Virus record (IMG/VR): IMGVR_UViG_3300037189_016108
Location: 1-45,955 of that record
Direction: 5' to 3' (one strand)
DNA length: 45,955 bases
Source: a virus
This document shows positions 15,776-24,745 of this stretch, piece after piece. Numbering within the stretch: the first letter of the stretch is position 1; every line of letters starts with the position of its first letter. The position numbers and the translations under genes are program-made. A model generated the notes under the pieces. The model had not been told where the DNA came from, did not search any database, and saw only the letters and a program-made list of their open reading frames with translations.

Positions 15776-18427
15776 ATGGCTACCAGTACCGGATACATTC
15801 AGTTACCAATCACAACTGACGTCGATGCACTCATCCAGACTTCACTTCAGAACATTTCAAAAAACCTTACCGGCTGGGTACCAAGAGAAGGTAACCTTGA
15901 AGTTTTGCTAATAGAGCAATTTGCCTACATGGTTGCTGAGGCGGCCAACGTTGCGTCCGACGTGCCAAAATCTATTTTTCGTTACTTTGGCAATCTAGTC
16001 GGCATTACGCCCAAAGACGGAACCAAGTCTCAGTTGAAGGCTGCCTGGACCCTTGTCAACCCAGCCCCTACCGGTGGACAGTTTATTGCCGCGGGTTCGG
16101 TTGCGGGATTTTACTACCAAGGAAACGCTTACCAATTTCTTACAATTTCAGATGTTACAATTGCAGCGGGAGAACGCTCGGCAGAAATTGTTATGGAGGC
16201 CTCAGAAGCGGGAATTGGTTACAATATTGACAGTTTAACTGGCTTTACAGCAGTTGGAACATACCTAACGCCTACGCCCAACAACCCACTTTTAAGCCAA
16301 GTTGCTATTACGGGTACTCCTGCTAGTAATAGCAGTTTGCTTTCTGGTGTTGACCCTGAAACTGACGCAGCATATCTTGACCGCTTGTCCGCCGAACTAC
16401 AGTACTTGACTCCTCGTCCTATTACCGCAAATGACTACGCTCAGATTTCTACGAATGTTGATGGAGTATACCGCTCGGCTGTTTTGGACGGATTTAACCC
16501 TTTTGCTAATCGTTTTCACGTTCAAGATGCCTACACGGGCCCAACTACGACTACACCAGTTGCATCATGGGGCGTTGTAGGTAACGGTACCAACTTCCCC
16601 TCCATTGCCGCCCCCACTTCAAGTGTGCCACTGACCATCACTACGTCATCGGTTGCCCTGGGTTCCACTTACATTACAACAGCAACCACCGCTGGTGCCA
16701 CCACCCTTAATGTTAAGGGTCAGATTGTGCTGTCCGCCACAACCTCGACGCCTGTTTTTATCCTTATTGAAGAAGCGGGCGCCCAAGAAATTGCTATGGT
16801 TACCGCAGTGGCATCAGTTGGTTCCGGTGGCAGCACTACCTACAACCTTACTATTGGCGGTAGCGGGCTGGTGTATCCTCACGCAGCCGCATCTTCAGGA
16901 ACTTACGTTACCGCCCTACAAGGAGTTAAGACCCCCACTGTCACTGGTTTGGCTGCCAATACCGATTGGTACCAATTAGGCGCACAGGTTAAGTGTGGAA
17001 CTGGAACAACCAACACGGCAAGCGTTTACGTTGCTGGACTGGCTACTTACAACGACAATACCAAGCGTGTTTTTAGTTCTGCACCAATAAGCGGTCCTGC
17101 TCTGTTTGACCACACTAATCAAGTTAAAACTATTTTTTGCCCCGTAGACTCGCATGGAAGTTCCTCTCTAGCAAATGCTGCTTCAAGCGCTTTTACTGGA
17201 ATTAAACAAAACATTTCTTCGCTACAGGCATATGTGCTCATTAAAACTACGGAACTTTCCAGAACTCACTTCATTTATACTGCTGGTTTAATGCAAACGC
17301 CGTTTAACTTTTCCGCTGGTGGCAACGAAGACTTAAACAATTCTAACTCTAAATACAACTTTTTGCCCGACGCCACATTCAGTAGTTATAACGCAACTTC
17401 ATTTTCTTCTTGGTATGTGCCCCCGTCTTCTAACCTTGTTGTTCTTCCTGGGATTGGATTGCAATTAGTTGGCACGGGCAGTGCGTCAGTTGCTGACGTT
17501 ACTGTGCCTTCACAATTTTTTACATTAAGTAATATTGCAACATCAGGCACAGCAACCACTTCGCGTCAATATACTGTTTTTGCCAACATCGACACAACTT
17601 ACTGTGGTGCAACGTATGACAAAATTGCTTTAGAAATTATTGATGCAGGCTCTAACTCAATATTGGCTACCGTTAGTCCTACTAATAACAGTATTCAGAC
17701 TGTAGTAGCAACTTTTACACTTGCAAGTGCGCCAGCAACCGTTTTTGTTCGTTTAAATTTTCAAACAGGTTTAAATGTTATTAACGGTTCAAGCATTATT
17801 ATTTCTCAAATTGGCCTTCTTTCCGGTTCCCTTTCTACCGCTCAATTGCCAAGTAAGTATCAGGCTGGGTATACGTGGTCTCCTGGTGACCAATACGTTA
17901 CAAACGCATATGTTGCCCCAAGGAGCGTTGCATTAGTTCCGGTCGACCAAAGCGGTCTGGCTGTTAACACTGCCGTGAACAAAACGCTTGTGGACTACCT
18001 AGAAACTTACCGAGAAATTAATTTTAACGTTTACTCGTTGAGCCCAAATTACGTTCCTATCGATGTTGTGTGGACCGGGACGGTTAATCCTGGTTACGCT
18101 GTAGGAGACGTGCAAACTGCAGGCAACGCAGCAATTCGTAAATTCCTGTCTCCCGCCAACTGGGGTGGGGGGGACCAAAGCCCTCCCAAATGGGATATAA
18201 CACAAACCAATTTAACTATTCTGGACATTGCCGGTGTTTTGAGTATTGTTCCTGGTATTGCAAACATAACGTCAATTAAAATTGCAGTAACCAGCACAAC
18301 GCTTTTCCCAACAACCGTTGGAACCGGGAATGTAGGAATGACTGGTGTTGCACCATTGCCAATTGCCAACAACGTTGTTGGAACCGTTTACTCCAATAGT
18401 TCTGACGTAGCACTGGGAAGTGTATAA
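15776..18427 (+). CDS. Baseplate J-like wedge protein with a large central insertion
   Basis: 883 residues, about twice the usual gpJ length. Residues 1-250 have the J family pattern: N-terminal helices 'GNLEVLLIEQFAYMVAEAANV', 'YFGNLVGITPKDGTKSQL', 'GVDPETDAAYLDRLSAEL' and 'RPITANDYAQISTNVDGVYR'. Residues about 255-700 are an insertion rich in Thr, Ser and Ala with beta patterning, perhaps carbohydrate-binding or exposed on the baseplate rim. The C-terminal part (about 715-883) returns to J-like sequence: 'VALVPVDQSGLAVN', 'TLVDYLETYREINF', 'AAIRKFLSPANWGGGD'. Shine-Dalgarno AAGGAAAG. The next gene overlaps (TAATG). Confidence 0.78.
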   Translation: MATSTGYIQLPITTDVDALIQTSLQNISKNLTGWVPREGNLEVLLIEQFAYMVAEAANVASDVPKSIFRYFGNLVGITPKDGTKSQLKAAWTLVNPAPTGGQFIAAGSVAGFYYQGNAYQFLTISDVTIAAGERSAEIVMEASEAGIGYNIDSLTGFTAVGTYLTPTPNNPLLSQVAITGTPASNSSLLSGVDPETDAAYLDRLSAELQYLTPRPITANDYAQISTNVDGVYRSAVLDGFNPFANRFHVQDAYTGPTTTTPVASWGVVGNGTNFPSIAAPTSSVPLTITTSSVALGSTYITTATTAGATTLNVKGQIVLSATTSTPVFILIEEAGAQEIAMVTAVASVGSGGSTTYNLTIGGSGLVYPHAAASSGTYVTALQGVKTPTVTGLAANTDWYQLGAQVKCGTGTTNTASVYVAGLATYNDNTKRVFSSAPISGPALFDHTNQVKTIFCPVDSHGSSSLANAASSAFTGIKQNISSLQAYVLIKTTELSRTHFIYTAGLMQTPFNFSAGGNEDLNNSNSKYNFLPDATFSSYNATSFSSWYVPPSSNLVVLPGIGLQLVGTGSASVADVTVPSQFFTLSNIATSGTATTSRQYTVFANIDTTYCGATYDKIALEIIDAGSNSILATVSPTNNSIQTVVATFTLASAPATVFVRLNFQTGLNVINGSSIIISQIGLLSGSLSTAQLPSKYQAGYTWSPGDQYVTNAYVAPRSVALVPVDQSGLAVNTAVNKTLVDYLETYREINFNVYSLSPNYVPIDVVWTGTVNPGYAVGDVQTAGNAAIRKFLSPANWGGGDQSPPKWDITQTNLTILDIAGVLSIVPGIANITSIKIAVTSTTLFPTTVGTGNVGMTGVAPLPIANNVVGTVYSNSSDVALGSV

Positions 18428-19260
18428 TGACTGTCGTTTTAACTTCGGACATGGACCCTTTAACATCCTTTCCTAGTTATAGTACCAATCAAGTTTATGG
18501 TGCCGTCCCTGGATTTATTCGTAAATGGGACTCGAGCAATTACTTCATGTTGTACTACTTCCTTTTTGGAGCCGCCCAAATTATTGACATTATTGACTCA
18601 TATAGTCGAGACAATATTGGCGTAGATGGTGTTAGGGACGTTGTTAATTACCCTAATGCTCAAGGGTGGTCGCAAATTCTGGACACAGGATTGACGGTAA
18701 ACGGTGTAGTCGAAAAACCAAACCGTGTGCCGGAAGCGGCGTTGCCTTGGCTCGGGCAATTTGTTGGGGTTCGTCTTGACCCTGCCTCCACCGCGCCTAA
18801 GTCGGATAAAATTAACAAAATTCAAACGCACTCGTCTTTTCAACGTGGGACAGTATCGGCACTTATTTCATCTTTAATTGCGGCTTTAAATGCCCAATTA
18901 AAAAGTAGAGGTTTATCCGTAGCAATGAAACAAGTTATTGTTATGGAGCAAACGCAATACGTCGACAGCGGTTACAACCATGCCGATTATGCATTTACTA
19001 TTTTGTTGCCTAGATATTGTTTTAATCTTTTTTCGTATCAACAATTAGAAACCATAGCAGATACTCAAGATATTAACGGAAATATCACCTACAACACTCG
19101 ATATAGCGACGTTGAAACTTACGTTCAAAGTATTGGTGGCGCCTCTGGTTCCTATTCAGGGTTGAACCCCAGCACCACCCCAACGACAAACTCAAAAGTA
19201 ACATCGTACATTTACCGTTACCGGCCAGCCGGTTTGATTATTTATATCGGAGGATATTAA
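18427..19260 (+). CDS. Tail protein I-like baseplate protein
   Basis: 277 residues. The segment 'ALPWLGQFVGVRLDP' followed by 'QTHSSFQRGTVSALISSLIAAL' fits the gpI-like family, whose members cap the J-type wedge in P2-like and related baseplates. The N-terminal half has an aromatic-rich helix ('YFMLYYFLFGAAQIIDIID'). The C-terminal 60 residues are Ser/Thr/Tyr-rich and end in 'YRPAGLIIYIGGY'. The start overlaps the J gene stop. Order gp25, J, I is the standard wedge order, which supports the call more than any single motif. Confidence 0.65.
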   Translation: MTVVLTSDMDPLTSFPSYSTNQVYGAVPGFIRKWDSSNYFMLYYFLFGAAQIIDIIDSYSRDNIGVDGVRDVVNYPNAQGWSQILDTGLTVNGVVEKPNRVPEAALPWLGQFVGVRLDPASTAPKSDKINKIQTHSSFQRGTVSALISSLIAALNAQLKSRGLSVAMKQVIVMEQTQYVDSGYNHADYAFTILLPRYCFNLFSYQQLETIADTQDINGNITYNTRYSDVETYVQSIGGASGSYSGLNPSTTPTTNSKVTSYIYRYRPAGLIIYIGGY

Positions 19261-20220
19261 ATGAACCACACTTCACGACTTAACATTCCATACCCCGCCA
19301 CTACGGACCAGGCAAACATCTCTAGCGACATGGGCAACATTGCCTTGGCTATTGACGGCGCGACCATTTATCATCAAACCGCCAGCGGGGCAACCACCCC
19401 CTCTGGGGCCATTGGCGACATTTGGTGGTGCAGCGACCTTACAAACACCAACGGTTACTACGGTTTGAACTATTACGACGGGACCTCGTGGCGTAACCTT
19501 GGGCCCGATGTTGTCTCATCGTCAACAACTCCAAGTGCACCTTTCCCGGGTTTGGTTTGGATTAACCCTAATGGCACCATCCAGGTATATCAGTCTGGTG
19601 CGTGGACCAACCTTATTGCTTATAAAATTCCGCTTGCAACAACAGATGGTCAGTTTCTTCAGTACAGTTCGGGACTTGGTGCGCTTCAGTGGGCTACTAT
19701 CAGTACTGTTCCTACTGGTGCAACCGCCGGGCAAATACTTCAATATAATGGTTCTGCAAATGCTTGGCGCAACCCACCCGCCATTGTTGCGGGGTATGTT
19801 GCTACCGCAGGCGTTAACATTTCTACAAGTGGTGCCACGCTTGTGCCATCATCCTCTATGAGCGGGACGCTTACTGGATTTACTCAATATCTATTGTCTG
19901 TCAATTTTGACACCAATGGCGGCACCTACACCACACAAATCCAGGCAGGTCAACCCTCAGTGCAGGCCGGCACCAAACCCACGGTAAACGGTGCGGTGAT
20001 TGTTGACTTTGCCGCCACGCCAACGGGTGGCGGGGCAGTTATTCAAGAACGTGCTTTTGCTGGTACTTTTATTGCAAATATTGATAGCGGTGGCACTGCA
20101 ACAGCAGTTATTAACACGGCCATCTCTACAACGGTTTATGCATTTAGCGTCCTCGCTGCTACCACCGTCGGCAGTATGATAGTTAAAAACGGTCAATTCA
20201 GCGTTACCGGAATCAAGTAA
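19261..20220 (+). CDS. Putative tail fibre / minor tail protein
   Basis: 319 residues. The first 60 residues, 'LNIPYPATTDQANISSDMGNIALAID', are typical of phage fibre N-termini that bind the baseplate. The middle has short repeated modules 'GDIWWCSDL...YYDGTSWRNLGP' and 'GLVWINPNGTIQVYQSGAWTNL', each with a Gly-x-x-W...W pattern common in fibre shafts, then 'TAGQILQYNGSANAWRNPP'. The C-terminal 140 residues are a beta-rich domain. Strong Shine-Dalgarno GGAGG overlapping the end of the previous gene. Likely a fibre attached to the I-type protein. Confidence 0.6.
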   Translation: MNHTSRLNIPYPATTDQANISSDMGNIALAIDGATIYHQTASGATTPSGAIGDIWWCSDLTNTNGYYGLNYYDGTSWRNLGPDVVSSSTTPSAPFPGLVWINPNGTIQVYQSGAWTNLIAYKIPLATTDGQFLQYSSGLGALQWATISTVPTGATAGQILQYNGSANAWRNPPAIVAGYVATAGVNISTSGATLVPSSSMSGTLTGFTQYLLSVNFDTNGGTYTTQIQAGQPSVQAGTKPTVNGAVIVDFAATPTGGGAVIQERAFAGTFIANIDSGGTATAVINTAISTTVYAFSVLAATTVGSMIVKNGQFSVTGIK

Positions 20221-20230
20221 GGAATAATTT

Positions 20231-20782
20231 ATGCCTATTTTAAAACCCGACATGCGCGCCAATATTGTGCAAACTGCTCGTATTATGGCCGCCAACAAAG
20301 GCGGCGGTCACATGCATTACACCCAGGACCTGTCTAAGCGCATGGCTTTTGAGCATTTAAATCAATTGGTTTGGCCCATTGAAACCGACTGTTCAGGCTG
20401 GTACACAATGCTTTATTACGTCAATGGCTGCCTTGACCCCAATAAGGCCGGCTACCGTGGATGGGGTAACACCGCTACGTTAATCACCGGCGGTAAGCAA
20501 ATCCCGATGGCCAAGGTTCGCCCCGGTGATGCTGTTATTTACGGTCCCGGTGGCGGAGACCACGTTGCTATTGTTGTTGAAGTACATGGCACCAATATCA
20601 TGACGCTCTCCCACGGTAAAGAAGGCGACCCCAGTTATGTTTGGGTTAACAAGCCAACCGGACTTATTCTTCCTCAAAATCAGGGCGTTAAGGCCGTTGA
20701 CGGGCGTACCCCGCAGCGTTTCTTTACATACGACACTATCCAGCGCCGACCCAAAGTTGGTTTGCCTCCCATGAAGGCATAG
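20231..20782 (+). CDS. NlpC/P60-type peptidoglycan hydrolase (candidate endolysin)
   Basis: 183 residues. 'ETDCSGWYTMLYY' gives the nucleophile Cys54 in the usual D-C-S-G motif; 'VRPGDAVIYGPGGGDHVAIVVE' gives His111, and 'LSHG' (His128) can be the third triad residue. These residues are the NlpC/P60 signature for cell-wall endopeptidases that cut peptide stems. No signal peptide is seen, as expected for a lysin released by a holin. It is the first gene after the tail operon and precedes a small membrane protein, which is the lysis-cassette order. It could instead be virion-associated. Confidence 0.72.
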   Translation: MPILKPDMRANIVQTARIMAANKGGGHMHYTQDLSKRMAFEHLNQLVWPIETDCSGWYTMLYYVNGCLDPNKAGYRGWGNTATLITGGKQIPMAKVRPGDAVIYGPGGGDHVAIVVEVHGTNIMTLSHGKEGDPSYVWVNKPTGLILPQNQGVKAVDGRTPQRFFTYDTIQRRPKVGLPPMKA

Positions 20783-20788
20783 TGCGTT

Positions 20789-21178
20789 ATGTTAGCAAAT
20801 TTGCTTAACTCAGCAAACTTTTGGTTTACATTTATTTCGTCAATTTTTCTGGTATGCGGTGGTGTGTGGGGTCTTGTTAAGGGCTACCACCAATTTGTTG
20901 CTCACATTGTTGAACAACGCAGGCATGAACAAGAATTGACCAGTAATATTCATCAACTTCAAACGGAACAAACTCAACTCAGGACAGAACTGCATACCAT
21001 TAGCAAGGACATTACTCCCAACGGTAAAAATACTCAACGACTTGGCGACATTGTTGCTCGGTCTGAGGAAAAAATTGACAATTTGACGGACTTTATAACC
21101 CGCTATGCGGAAAAAGTTGACAGTCTTGAACAAAAATTAGCCAAGCATATTGGTTATCACGAAGGCGCAGACCTTTAA
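20789..21178 (+). CDS. Putative holin: one membrane segment plus coiled coil
   Basis: 129 residues. Residues about 8-32 form one hydrophobic segment ('FWFTFISSIFLVCGGVWGLV'), followed by a basic turn and a long charged coiled coil (residues 45-125). Small one-segment proteins with a coiled coil next to lysin genes are common in actinophages and are usually called holins. Here the call rests on position and topology. The start is 6 bp after the lysin stop with only a weak ribosome binding site, so translation may be coupled. Alternative: a membrane-bound lysis regulator or spanin-like helper. Confidence 0.52.
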   Translation: MLANLLNSANFWFTFISSIFLVCGGVWGLVKGYHQFVAHIVEQRRHEQELTSNIHQLQTEQTQLRTELHTISKDITPNGKNTQRLGDIVARSEEKIDNLTDFITRYAEKVDSLEQKLAKHIGYHEGADL

Positions 21179-21212
21179 CAATGGCATTAAATAAAAGGCT
21201 GGAGGCCAAATA

Positions 21213-21935
21213 ATGCAACGTACTGCAGGGATGAAGGGAATGGAAGTAGGGGACCCAATTGCCATTGGCACCCTGCAGGAATACGTAAGAGGCTCATTAA
21301 TTGTGCCGCCGCAATCGTTTGATTACGCCAAGAAAGTAAAAAACTTTCCTTTAGCGTTAAACGATGTCTTAAACAACTGCACTATTGCCAGTGCCATACA
21401 CCTACTACAATTGGCTTACGCTGAAGTTAGCGAAATTTTTGAATACCCCGGCGACGATGTTGTTGCAGAAACTTATCGCAATCTTGCCGTTGACGGTAAC
21501 GGGCTTGTTGAGCGAATTGTTCTTGACCATTGGATGCGTCAGGGACTTTTTAACACAAAAATTATTGCATATGCCCCGGTTGATATTAAAAACCGAAAAG
21601 AAATGACCGCCGCAATTTATGCTTTTGGCGGTTTGCTATTGGGCGTTCACATGACCGAGGAAACCGAACGTCAATTTACGACTGGGAATGCTATTAGTTT
21701 AACCGGCAAGGAACAAGGAATTATTGGCGGTCACGCTATGGTTGCCACTGGCGCCAGCCCCTCCGGAATGGGCGTTGTCACCTGGGGGCACAAAGAACAT
21801 ATGACCTGGGACTGGTGGGACAAATATGCCCACGAAGCCTGGGCAATTATACCTGAAGTTTTTGTCGAGGCTGACCACGGTCCAATATGGAACGTTGACA
21901 TTCTTGGACTGCGACATGATTTGGAGAACTTATGA
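21213..21935 (+). CDS. Papain-like (C39-type) cysteine peptidase
   Basis: 240 residues. 'NDVLNNCTIASAIHLLQLAY' gives the catalytic Cys56 at a helix start, 'GGHAMVATG' gives His174, and 'VVTWGHK...WWDKYAHEAWAII' provides the Trp-rich strand usual after the His in C39-type domains. No signal peptide is present. It belongs to a run of three papain-superfamily enzymes and overlaps the next gene by 4 bp (ATGA). It could cut peptide bridges in the host wall or process a phage protein. Good Shine-Dalgarno GGAGG 9 nt before ATG. Confidence 0.62.
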   Translation: MQRTAGMKGMEVGDPIAIGTLQEYVRGSLIVPPQSFDYAKKVKNFPLALNDVLNNCTIASAIHLLQLAYAEVSEIFEYPGDDVVAETYRNLAVDGNGLVERIVLDHWMRQGLFNTKIIAYAPVDIKNRKEMTAAIYAFGGLLLGVHMTEETERQFTTGNAISLTGKEQGIIGGHAMVATGASPSGMGVVTWGHKEHMTWDWWDKYAHEAWAIIPEVFVEADHGPIWNVDILGLRHDLENL

Positions 21936-22450
21936 TTAAAAACTCTAGCATTCGTCCTGGTGATGCCGTTTTTGCACACACCCGCAATGTTTACGGTGTT
22001 GTTATTCGCTTTGGCCAAGCACTTCGTTGGTGGAAATACCGTTCTTGGAACCACATGGCCATTGTCAGCAAAATTGACTCCAACGGTCAAATTTGGGTAA
22101 TTCAAATGGCTCGTCGTTGCGAAGAAGTAAAACTTGAAGACGTAGCACCCAAGGGCAAACTAAAATTTGTAGAAATACCCGAAGAAGTTAGCCGTATTAA
22201 CTCTGTAGAATATGCTTACAAAAAACTGGGCACAAAGTATGGCATACTTACTATTGTTAGCATTGCCATTAATCTTGCTTTACCCAAGCAAATTGTGTTT
22301 GATGTTCGCAGCAAAGGAACTCTTATTTGCTCAGCCCTTGTAGCAAAAGCCTGGGAACATGGAAACTGGGATTGCCCGGTGGACTCTGGACAAATTACTC
22401 CAGCCGAATTTGACGGAATCATGGGCGGCGTAGGTAACGAACTCCGATGA
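21932..22450 (+). CDS. Permuted papain-fold hydrolase (YiiX / NlpC-P60 superfamily-like)
   Basis: 172 residues. The order of catalytic residues is reversed compared with the two genes before: 'SWNHMAIVSKID' gives His41 first, and 'TLICSALVAKAWE' gives Cys133 later. 'IRPGDAVFAHTRN' near the N-terminus is the typical opening of this group. This is the pattern of circularly permuted NlpC/P60-like enzymes (YiiX-type). A hydrophobic stretch lies at about 105-120, so membrane contact is possible. The substrate could be peptidoglycan peptide, lipid or an acyl group. ATGA overlap at both ends. Confidence 0.6.
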   Translation: MIKNSSIRPGDAVFAHTRNVYGVVIRFGQALRWWKYRSWNHMAIVSKIDSNGQIWVIQMARRCEEVKLEDVAPKGKLKFVEIPEEVSRINSVEYAYKKLGTKYGILTIVSIAINLALPKQIVFDVRSKGTLICSALVAKAWEHGNWDCPVDSGQITPAEFDGIMGGVGNELR

Positions 22451-23103
22451 GCCAACCAGTTGATTTTACAATCGTACAAACACCTGCAATGGGTGTAAAA
22501 ATTGCAACATTTCCCCTTGAAAGTCACTCTATGTATATGCGTCCGCCTTATCAGTTCCCTCAAGGTACCAAATTCCGCATCAAAGTATCTCCTCCGTTTA
22601 CTGATGCTAACGGCATGCCTGTAACTCCAGACAAGGTAAAATTAGGGTTTCAAGTTAATGACGACCCGGCTACTCTTACCACGTTTACCTATACACAGGG
22701 AACCGGTGACCCAACCAACACCATCATTAAGCCAACCTTTACCGGCACTTTGACTAAGAATTCTAATCTTATTACCAATGTTTCCGATATTTCTGGCGGT
22801 GTAACGGGTGCCATTATTACTTGTGGTCAAAGTGGTTTTGTTAGCGGTTCCGTAGTGACAAGTTGCAACTATAACCCTAACACTATTGAACTATCTCAAG
22901 TTTACTTAGGAACAACCATTAACAGCGTTTCCTTTGGCACAGTAGGAGTTTACTACGCCGATATTGACACATCTTTGTATACTGCTGGTTCGTGGAATGT
23001 TTCAGTTGCTTGCACCAATGTAACCGGTGGCGCTGATGCCAGCAAGACAAAAACTCGTCAAAATTTTAGCCTAACAGTCCTAAACAATCCATTTGTGCTA
23101 TAA
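22447..23103 (+). CDS. Putative Ig-like structural or accessory protein
   Basis: 218 residues, beta-rich throughout. 'GMPVTPDKVKLGFQVNDDPATL' and 'GVYYADIDTSLYTAGSWNVSVAC' resemble Ig-like or bacterial macroglobulin-type strands found in phage head or tail decoration proteins. No Cys pair or enzyme motif is evident. It is the last gene of the tail/lysis run and overlaps its upstream neighbour by 4 bp. The -10 of a promoter for the next gene lies over its stop codon. Confidence 0.5.
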   Translation: MSQPVDFTIVQTPAMGVKIATFPLESHSMYMRPPYQFPQGTKFRIKVSPPFTDANGMPVTPDKVKLGFQVNDDPATLTTFTYTQGTGDPTNTIIKPTFTGTLTKNSNLITNVSDISGGVTGAIITCGQSGFVSGSVVTSCNYNPNTIELSQVYLGTTINSVSFGTVGVYYADIDTSLYTAGSWNVSVACTNVTGGADASKTKTRQNFSLTVLNNPFVL

Positions 23104-23104
23104 T
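23096..23104 (+). promoter_or_regulatory. Extended -10 promoter before the small HTH gene
   Basis: TGC TATAAT at 23096-23104, overlapping the end of the upstream gene. No good -35 is seen at 16-18 bp, so recognition would depend on the extended -10. The element matches the extended -10 at 13825-13833 over TGCTATAATT. A start near 23111 would put ATG 23112 at the very 5' end of the mRNA and favours ATG 23127 as start. Confidence 0.45.
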
Positions 23105-23126
23105 TCTTAGCATGAAGGGAACGGTG

Positions 23127-23348
23127 ATGGTCAAGGTTGATTTGTCTGAATTTATTCGAGTAAAAAAATGTTTGGTTGGTTCGTTAGAACTATCCGAAGA
23201 ACAATGGAAAAAACTGAACGCCGCATTGGCGTATGCAGTTGAGGAAATTCCTACAACTGAAATTATGAGAGTTCTTGGGACGTGGGGCTTTAAAGTAAAG
23301 CGGACCACGCTATCCGAGCACCGGAGGCAGGTTTGTTGTTGTGAGTGA
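23127..23348 (+). CDS. Small protein with C-terminal helix-turn-helix-like segment
   Basis: 73 residues from ATG 23127, preferred over ATG 23112 because AAGGGA lies 6 nt upstream and a promoter ends just before. The C-terminal half, 'EIPTTEIMRVLGTWGFKVKRTTLSEHRRQVCCCE', split here as TEIMRVLGTWGFKVK and RTTLSEHRRQ, resembles a compact DNA-binding helix-turn-helix. It ends with Cys-Cys-Cys-Glu. Comparable small proteins precede metallophosphoesterase genes in some actinophages. Possible roles are a regulator or DNA-packaging accessory. It overlaps the next gene by 8 bp. Confidence 0.55.
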   Translation: MVKVDLSEFIRVKKCLVGSLELSEEQWKKLNAALAYAVEEIPTTEIMRVLGTWGFKVKRTTLSEHRRQVCCCE

Positions 23349-24498
23349 TGTAAGCGAATTTGTAAGCGGTGCTAAAAAGAAAAAGGCTACTCTCGAGCAG
23401 ATTGCCGGTATTCTTGAGCGCAATGGTATTGACATTGAGGACATTGGCTCCGTAAGCCGCATTAATATTACGGAAAAGTTGACTAAGGGTCAAGACGGTG
23501 AGGTTGTTCAGTCTGCCTCTCATTCCATTACTCTTAGCCCCAAGTGGGAAGAGGGTCCGGCATGGCCAACCATTCAGCAGGCTAAACCAACCGTAATTAA
23601 ATTCTCATCAGCAAAGTCCACGAAAACCACAGGCGCCAAGACAACCGTAATACTTCCAGATACTCAGATTGGTTACCTTCGCACCACCGACGGTGAATTG
23701 ATTCCGATGCACGACGAAGATGCAATGGCTGTAGGTATCGAGATAGTCAAGGCAATGAAGCCTGACGTGATTATCAACCTTGGCGACTACCTTGACATGA
23801 GCGAGTGGTCTTCTAAGTTCACCGTTTACCCAGAGTTTGTATTGACGACACAGGCCGCCTTAGACCGCGGCCACGAATACCTTGCCGAACAGCGTGCCGC
23901 CGTTGGCCCCGATGCCGAAATTTATCTTCTTGGTGGCAACCACGACAATCGGCTTGAACTGGCAGTCGCAAGAAACACAATGTCTGCATTGCGTCTTCGA
24001 CAGGCCAAGGCCCCTGAATCATGGCCGGTTCTCTCCATACCTTTTCTGCTTCGCCTGCAGGACTTAAGCGTTACCTATGTTGGTTCATACCCAGCAGGCC
24101 GCATCAAGTTGGCTGAGGCGCACGGCGAACAGACTCCCCTGTACGCTTTGCACGGTGAGAAGTTGGACATGAAGAAGCAAGCAAATTCAGAACGTCAAAG
24201 CACCATCCAGGGCCACACACACCACGTTTCCATGCATTGTGAAACTTACGAAATCGATGGGCAGGCTCAACAAGTTCAATCTTGGACCCTTGGCTGTCTT
24301 TGCCGCATTGACGGTGCCGTACCCTCTACTAGAGGCGGTATGGATGAATTTGGACGCCCTTATAAGCGTCAAGAATCATGGCAACATGCAGTAGGCGTTC
24401 TCACGGAAACCGAAGATGGTTGGTGGATTGAACCCATCATGGTCCACGATGGTGTAGCATTGTTCCGTGGAAAAAAATACAGCGCTCATGGGGCGTAG
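23341..24498 (+). CDS. Metallophosphoesterase (calcineurin-like)
   Basis: 385 residues from GTG. The N-terminal 100 residues are variable and Lys/Ser-rich. The catalytic domain (about 102-330) shows the metal-binding order 'VILPDTQIGY' (Asp107, with Gln109 where His is usual), 'NLGDYLD' (148-152), 'GGNHDNR' (Asn200-His201), 'ALHGEKLD' (His271) and 'QGHTHH' (His292, His294). The DxQ variant in place of DxH is notable but is found in phage members of the family as I recall. Likely substrates are nucleic acid or nucleotide phosphodiesters. Start overlaps the upstream gene, so the two are co-translated. Confidence 0.8.
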   Translation: MSDVSEFVSGAKKKKATLEQIAGILERNGIDIEDIGSVSRINITEKLTKGQDGEVVQSASHSITLSPKWEEGPAWPTIQQAKPTVIKFSSAKSTKTTGAKTTVILPDTQIGYLRTTDGELIPMHDEDAMAVGIEIVKAMKPDVIINLGDYLDMSEWSSKFTVYPEFVLTTQAALDRGHEYLAEQRAAVGPDAEIYLLGGNHDNRLELAVARNTMSALRLRQAKAPESWPVLSIPFLLRLQDLSVTYVGSYPAGRIKLAEAHGEQTPLYALHGEKLDMKKQANSERQSTIQGHTHHVSMHCETYEIDGQAQQVQSWTLGCLCRIDGAVPSTRGGMDEFGRPYKRQESWQHAVGVLTETEDGWWIEPIMVHDGVALFRGKKYSAHGA

Positions 24499-24745
24499 AA
24501 AAAAAGAACTACCGCCTACAGACAACACGTCAGTAATGGCGACAATGCAAAGACGTGAACCTGACAATCAGTTTGCCGTTTGCCCCGTATGCAACCAATG
24601 GGCGTTGCTCTGGGACCTAGACGGTAAGGTAAACTTCTACTCAGATATGCACCCAATGGGGTGCTGGGACTCTGTGGCGGGAAGAAAAGTTTTATCAGAC
24701 AACAAGCGCACCGGAGCGGCAAAGACTAACGTCAGTCTTTTTTAA
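24488..24745 (+). CDS. Hypothetical zinc-ribbon-like small protein
   Basis: 85 residues from ATG 24488, which overlaps the phosphoesterase end by 11 bp; a GTG 21 bp upstream is possible but lacks a ribosome site. It has a basic N-terminus, 'CPVCNQWALLWDLDGKV' with a Cys-x-x-Cys knuckle, and one more Cys and two His near 'DMHPMGCWDS' that could complete a metal site. Its last 25 bp form the hairpin of the terminator shared with the opposing operon. Function unknown. Confidence 0.5.
   Translation: MGRRKKELPPTDNTSVMATMQRREPDNQFAVCPVCNQWALLWDLDGKVNFYSDMHPMGCWDSVAGRKVLSDNKRTGAAKTNVSLF
24721..24743 (+). terminator. Terminator at the junction of two convergent operons
   Basis: AAAGACT (24721-24727) pairs with AGTCTTT (24734-24740) around a 6-nt loop, followed by TTT to 24743. 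The stop codons of both convergent genes (24743-24745 on + and 24732-24734 on -) fall inside the element. For rightward transcripts it is a normal terminator; for leftward transcripts the T tract is only three bases. Confidence 0.55.

Noticed and set aside
21181-21213. 10-codon frame ATG-TAA between the holin and C39 genes
   Set aside because: Too short; the bases include the ribosome site of the next gene, which explains their conservation.
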